Source: CAVOHU01 sp963843385
GTDB taxonomy: Bacteria > Acidobacteriota > Vicinamibacteria > Vicinamibacterales > JAKQTR01
Assembly (NCBI GenBank): GCA_963843385.1
Contig: CAWJJY010000007.1
Location: 1,984,001-2,048,000 of the forward strand
Length of the DNA stretch: 64,000 nt
Reading direction: 5' to 3'
The notes below the pieces were generated by a model, which saw nothing but the letters and a program-made list of their open reading frames with translations, was not told the origin of the DNA and did not search any database. The position numbers and the translations under genes are program-made. Numbering within the stretch: the first letter of the stretch is position 1; each line of letters starts with the position of its first letter. Positions 60,988 to 64,000 of this stretch are shown here, piece by piece.

Positions 60988-61984
60988 TTTTCGCCGGCAG
61001 ACCACCAGGGCGAAAGTCCTGTGGCTGCTGTTCCTCGTAGCGGTGCTGGCCTCGGGCGTTCTGTCGGCCCAGTACCAGAAGAAACCGCCCGATTTCGGCG
61101 GCACCTACAGTTTCCCCACCCCGACGCATCCGGAGCCGCGTTCGGCGCTTATCAGGTGGGTCGATGTGGGCGCGCTCGCCTTCGGGCTGGCCTTGGGCGC
61201 GTGGCTCATCCTGAAGCGGCGGAACCGGAACGAGGTGATGCTCCTGAGCGTCGCCGCGATCGCCTACTTCGGGTTCTATCGCAAGGGCTGCATCTGCCCG
61301 ATCGGCGCGATTCAGAACGTGACGCTCTCGCTCGTCGATCCCCGCTATCTCATGTCGTTCGGCGTCATCGCGTTCTTCTTCCTGCCGCTCATCGCCACGC
61401 TGCTCTTCGGGCGCGTCTTCTGCGGCGCGGTGTGCCCGCTCGGGGCGATCCAGGACGTGGTGCTGATCAAGCCGGTCAAGGTGCCCGAGAGGCTCGACCG
61501 GGCCTTGAGCTGGCTGCCCTACGTCTACCTCGCGCTGGCCGTGTGGTTCGCCGGCTGGGGGCTGCACCTGGCGCTCGGGTCCTGGCAGATCGATCTCGGC
61601 CGGCGCTTCGTGATCTGTGAATTCGATCCGTTCATCGGCCTGTTTCGCATCTCGGCGCCGTTCAACATGCTCCTGCTTGGCGCCAGCTTCATCCTGCTCG
61701 GGATGTTCGTCGGACGGCCGTATTGCCGGTGGCTCTGTCCCTACGGGGGGATTCTCGCCGTGCTCTCGCGGGTGGCGTGGAAGAACGTGAGCATCACGCC
61801 GGGGCGGGAGACCGATTGCGGGCTGTGCGTTGACGCGTGCCCGTTCGGTGCGATCAAGAAGTTGCGGGCGGATCGAGCCACGTGCCTCGCCTGTGCGCGG
61901 TGCTACGAGTCATGCCCGATCGAACTCGAACGGCGCGGCATCCCGATCGGCGATGTCCAGCTCATCCAGGTGCAGAAGCGGTGA
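60980..61984 (+). CDS. NapH-like membrane iron-sulfur quinol-electron-transfer protein
   Basis: A 334-residue membrane protein. The first helix is near residues 12-30, and further helices carry the NapH-type motifs CICPIGA (C104, C106), CGAVCPLGA (C148, C152) and CRWLCPYGG (C249, C253). The C-terminal tail has two cluster motifs: C280, C283, C287 and C302, C305, C308, C312; the first lacks the usual first cysteine (E277 in that position), so it may be a 3Fe-4S site or use another ligand. NapH-like proteins accept electrons from quinol and pass them to a Tat ferredoxin such as NapG, encoded just upstream. The next gene starts within the stop codon (GTGA). Confidence 0.88.
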   Translation: MPSFRRQTTRAKVLWLLFLVAVLASGVLSAQYQKKPPDFGGTYSFPTPTHPEPRSALIRWVDVGALAFGLALGAWLILKRRNRNEVMLLSVAAIAYFGFYRKGCICPIGAIQNVTLSLVDPRYLMSFGVIAFFFLPLIATLLFGRVFCGAVCPLGAIQDVVLIKPVKVPERLDRALSWLPYVYLALAVWFAGWGLHLALGSWQIDLGRRFVICEFDPFIGLFRISAPFNMLLLGASFILLGMFVGRPYCRWLCPYGGILAVLSRVAWKNVSITPGRETDCGLCVDACPFGAIKKLRADRATCLACARCYESCPIELERRGIPIGDVQLIQVQKR

Positions 61985-64000
61985 GGCGGAGCCGGCTCGT
62001 CTCGATCGGCCGCTCGTGGGCGGGTCTCGCCGCCGCCGGCGTCGCCATGGTCGCGGCGCTGTGCCTGCTGGCGTTCTATGTCCACGCGCAGATGGTCACG
62101 TGGGACGAACGAGCGCGTGTCGATGCGTGGAAGCTGCTGGCAAAGACCGACGCCGAGATCCAGAAGGTGCTGCAGCCCGAGCTCACCCGGCAGCACAACG
62201 AGCTGGTCGTGCGCCGGACTGTCTACCGGTACGGTGGCCTGACCCTCCTCATTGCGACGGGCATATTCCTCGCCTGGTTCAGATGGCTGCAGCCGGAGGG
62301 CGATCAGTGGGAACGCGTTCCAAAGCGGATCGTGCGGGCGCTGCGGCGCGAACAGCGTGGAACTCCGGACGAGGAGATCCCTGCGCACCCGCGAGGCCAC
62401 TCGCCGATCGAACCTGCGATGGTGGCGACAAGGCCGGCTGCAAGACCCGCTCACAGGGGCGCCGTCCAGCTGCCGGTCGATCTGGGACCGGTGGACGAGA
62501 TCCTCGAGGCCGAGGGACGGAGCGCCGCCTCGGTCATTCCCGTGCTGCAGGCCATTCAGTCCCGCTACCGGTATCTACCGCACGCGGCGCTCGAGCGGGT
62601 CTGCGAGCACAGCGAGATCACGCCCGCGCAGATCGCCGGCGTCGCGTCGTTCTACGGCCAGTTCCGCCTGCGCCCGACCGGCGAACACGTCATCCGGGTG
62701 TGTGAGGGCACGGCCTGTCACGTGTCGGGAGCGGTGGAGGTCCGCACCGAGTTGCGGCGACAGCTGGGCCTGCAGGATGGCGAAGACACCGATCCGAACG
62801 GCCAGGTCACCATCGAGCGCGTCGCGTGCGTCGGGTCGTGCAGCCTCGCGCCGGTCGTCACGATCGACGAGCGCATCTACGGCCAGCTGAGCGCCCTGTC
62901 GGCGGCCAGCCTGCTTCACGGCTTCCTCGACGCGGAGGCGGCAAAGCAGGCCGGCGGAAACGGAAACGGCCACGGGCACGGTCTCACGCGCGCGAAGGCA
63001 CGCCCGGCACGCGCAGGTTCGGCTCCGGGAGCCCAATCCGATCCGGTCGAGATCCGGATCGGCCTCGGCTCGTGCGGAATCGCGAGCGGTGCCCTGGACG
63101 TTCGTGACGCGCTCGAAGCCGAGATCGAGGCGATTGGCGGAGGCGCGACCCTCAAGGCCGTCGGATGCGCCGGATTGTGCCACAGCGAGCCGCTGGTCGA
63201 AGTCATCGGCGGCAGCAGCCGCGCCTTGTACGGCAACGTGCAGCCAAGCGACGCCCGGCGCCTCGTGCGGCGGCATGTCCGGCCACGGGGAGTGATTCGC
63301 CAGCTTCGCGAGGACCTCAAGGACGCGCGGTCGCGACTGCGAGACGACACGGCATGGACCCCCATCGAAGCCCGCGAAGTCGCGCTGACCCCGTACTCGA
63401 GCAAGCAGGTCCGAATCGTGCTCGAGAACTGCGGCGCGATCGACCCGTTGTCGCTCGACGACTACCGCAGGCGTGACGGCATGCGGGCGATCGAAGCCTG
63501 CCTGGCGCACCTCACGCCCCAGGAGGTCATCGACCGCGTGCGCGCCTCGGGGCTGCGCGGCCGTGGCGGCGCAGGGTTCCCCACCGCGACCAAGTGGGAC
63601 ATCGCCCGCCGGGCCCCGGGGTCGGTCAGGTACGTCATCTGCAACGGCGATGAAGGCGACCCCGGCGCGTTCATGGATCGCGCGGTGCTCGAAGCCGATC
63701 CGTTCCGCGTGATCGAGGGGATGGCCGTCGCGGCCTACGCGATCGGCGCCGCCGAAGGGTTCGTCTACGTCAGGCGCGAGTATCCGATCGCGGTCAAGCA
63801 CATCCGCGCGGCGATCGGGATCGCCGAGGCCGCGGGGCTCCTCGGGGCGAATATCCGCGGCTCCTCGTTCAGCTTCACGCTGCGGGTGCGCGAGGGCGCG
63901 GGCGCCTTCGTGTGCGGCGAGGAAACGGCGCTGATTCAGTCGATCGAGGGCCTCCGCGGCATGCCGCGGCCCAGGCCGCCCTATCCCGCGGTGTCCGGGC
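61981..64000 (+). CDS. Membrane-anchored NuoE-NuoF fusion (3' end outside window)
   Basis: An open frame of 673 codons that runs off the window without a stop. GTG at 61981 overlaps the previous stop. Two transmembrane helices (about residues 13-36 and 84-99) flank a loop of about 50 residues. A NuoE thioredoxin-like [2Fe-2S] domain follows (C241, C246, C283, C287; CxxxxC and CxxxC). A second thioredoxin-like region has only C365, C396 and C400. Then comes a NuoF domain with RGRGGAGFPTATKW (about 525-538), NGDEGDPGAFMDR (555-567) and GAGAFVCGEETA, which bind NADH and FMN. The NuoF iron-sulfur site would lie past the window end. It couples NAD(H) oxidation or reduction to the NapGH-like partners. 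Confidence 0.85.
   Translation, partial: MRRSRLVSIGRSWAGLAAAGVAMVAALCLLAFYVHAQMVTWDERARVDAWKLLAKTDAEIQKVLQPELTRQHNELVVRRTVYRYGGLTLLIATGIFLAWFRWLQPEGDQWERVPKRIVRALRREQRGTPDEEIPAHPRGHSPIEPAMVATRPAARPAHRGAVQLPVDLGPVDEILEAEGRSAASVIPVLQAIQSRYRYLPHAALERVCEHSEITPAQIAGVASFYGQFRLRPTGEHVIRVCEGTACHVSGAVEVRTELRRQLGLQDGEDTDPNGQVTIERVACVGSCSLAPVVTIDERIYGQLSALSAASLLHGFLDAEAAKQAGGNGNGHGHGLTRAKARPARAGSAPGAQSDPVEIRIGLGSCGIASGALDVRDALEAEIEAIGGGATLKAVGCAGLCHSEPLVEVIGGSSRALYGNVQPSDARRLVRRHVRPRGVIRQLREDLKDARSRLRDDTAWTPIEAREVALTPYSSKQVRIVLENCGAIDPLSLDDYRRRDGMRAIEACLAHLTPQEVIDRVRASGLRGRGGAGFPTATKWDIARRAPGSVRYVICNGDEGDPGAFMDRAVLEADPFRVIEGMAVAAYAIGAAEGFVYVRREYPIAVKHIRAAIGIAEAAGLLGANIRGSSFSFTLRVREGAGAFVCGEETALIQSIEGLRGMPRPRPPYPAVSG

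Noticed and set aside
1..64000. CRISPR array, prophage or insertion sequence
   Set aside because: No regularly spaced direct repeats with unique spacers, no transposase or integrase, and no attachment-site pair was seen in any region.

Overview
The window is GC-rich bacterial chromosome with tightly packed genes and no rRNA, tRNA, CRISPR array, insertion sequence or phage gene that I can recognise. Gene content points to Acidobacteriota, most likely a Vicinamibacteria-type soil or sediment bacterium. The pointers are an acidobacterial-type VWA protein next to a very large TonB-dependent receptor with a carboxypeptidase-regulatory-like N-terminus, a secreted DUF1800/DUF1501 pair, paired M16 peptidases, and many Tat/Sec-exported beta-propeller and barrel proteins. 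This assignment is inference from gene families; no marker gene is present.

Layout. 1-2080: end of a DUF1800 gene and a Tat-exported DUF1501 protein. 2207-5219: a divergent pair, an archaemetzincin-like zinc protease and a XylR/DmpR-type sigma-54 activator. 5333-16279 (minus): VWA protein and TonB receptor (3 nt apart), a secreted unknown, a PEGA-domain protein, a DEDD exonuclease, YceI and a metallophosphoesterase. 16358-21306 (plus): a compact run of STAS-DUF4956 membrane protein, phospholipase-D-like protein, phosphate-porin-like barrel and CotH-type secreted kinase, meeting two overlapping thymidylate-kinase-like genes (21284-22679, minus), one of which has lost its P-loop. 22873-27122: BaiN-type flavoprotein and an active/inactive M16 peptidase pair. 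27425-31968: RND efflux adaptor and pump. 32162-33361: an outer-membrane barrel protein.

33800-41208 (minus) holds a translationally coupled pair. One is a 1718-residue dikinase-like protein whose phosphohistidine domain precedes a C-terminal ATP-binding domain, the order of plant glucan water dikinases rather than PEP synthase. The other is a malic-enzyme/phosphotransacetylase hybrid whose malate and metal-site motifs are altered. 41294-46314 (minus) is a TetR, ABC ATPase, FtsX permease and HlyD adaptor efflux operon with a perfect palindrome upstream. 46666-58942 contains a coiled-coil barrel protein with its terminator, DUF72, a ferredoxin, an amino-acid permease, a penicillin-acylase-family hydrolase, a gamma-glutamyltransferase-like protein, a PLP-dependent Cys/Met enzyme and a PQQ-propeller protein.

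59291 to the window end is the most unusual module. A membrane-anchored NHL propeller, a Tat-exported four-cluster NapG-like ferredoxin and a NapH-like membrane iron-sulfur protein lead into an open frame running off the window that fuses two transmembrane helices, a NuoE domain and a NuoF domain. All four genes overlap at start/stop codons. It reads as a membrane-tethered NAD(H)-linked electron-transfer complex that connects the cytoplasm, the quinone pool and a periplasmic ferredoxin.
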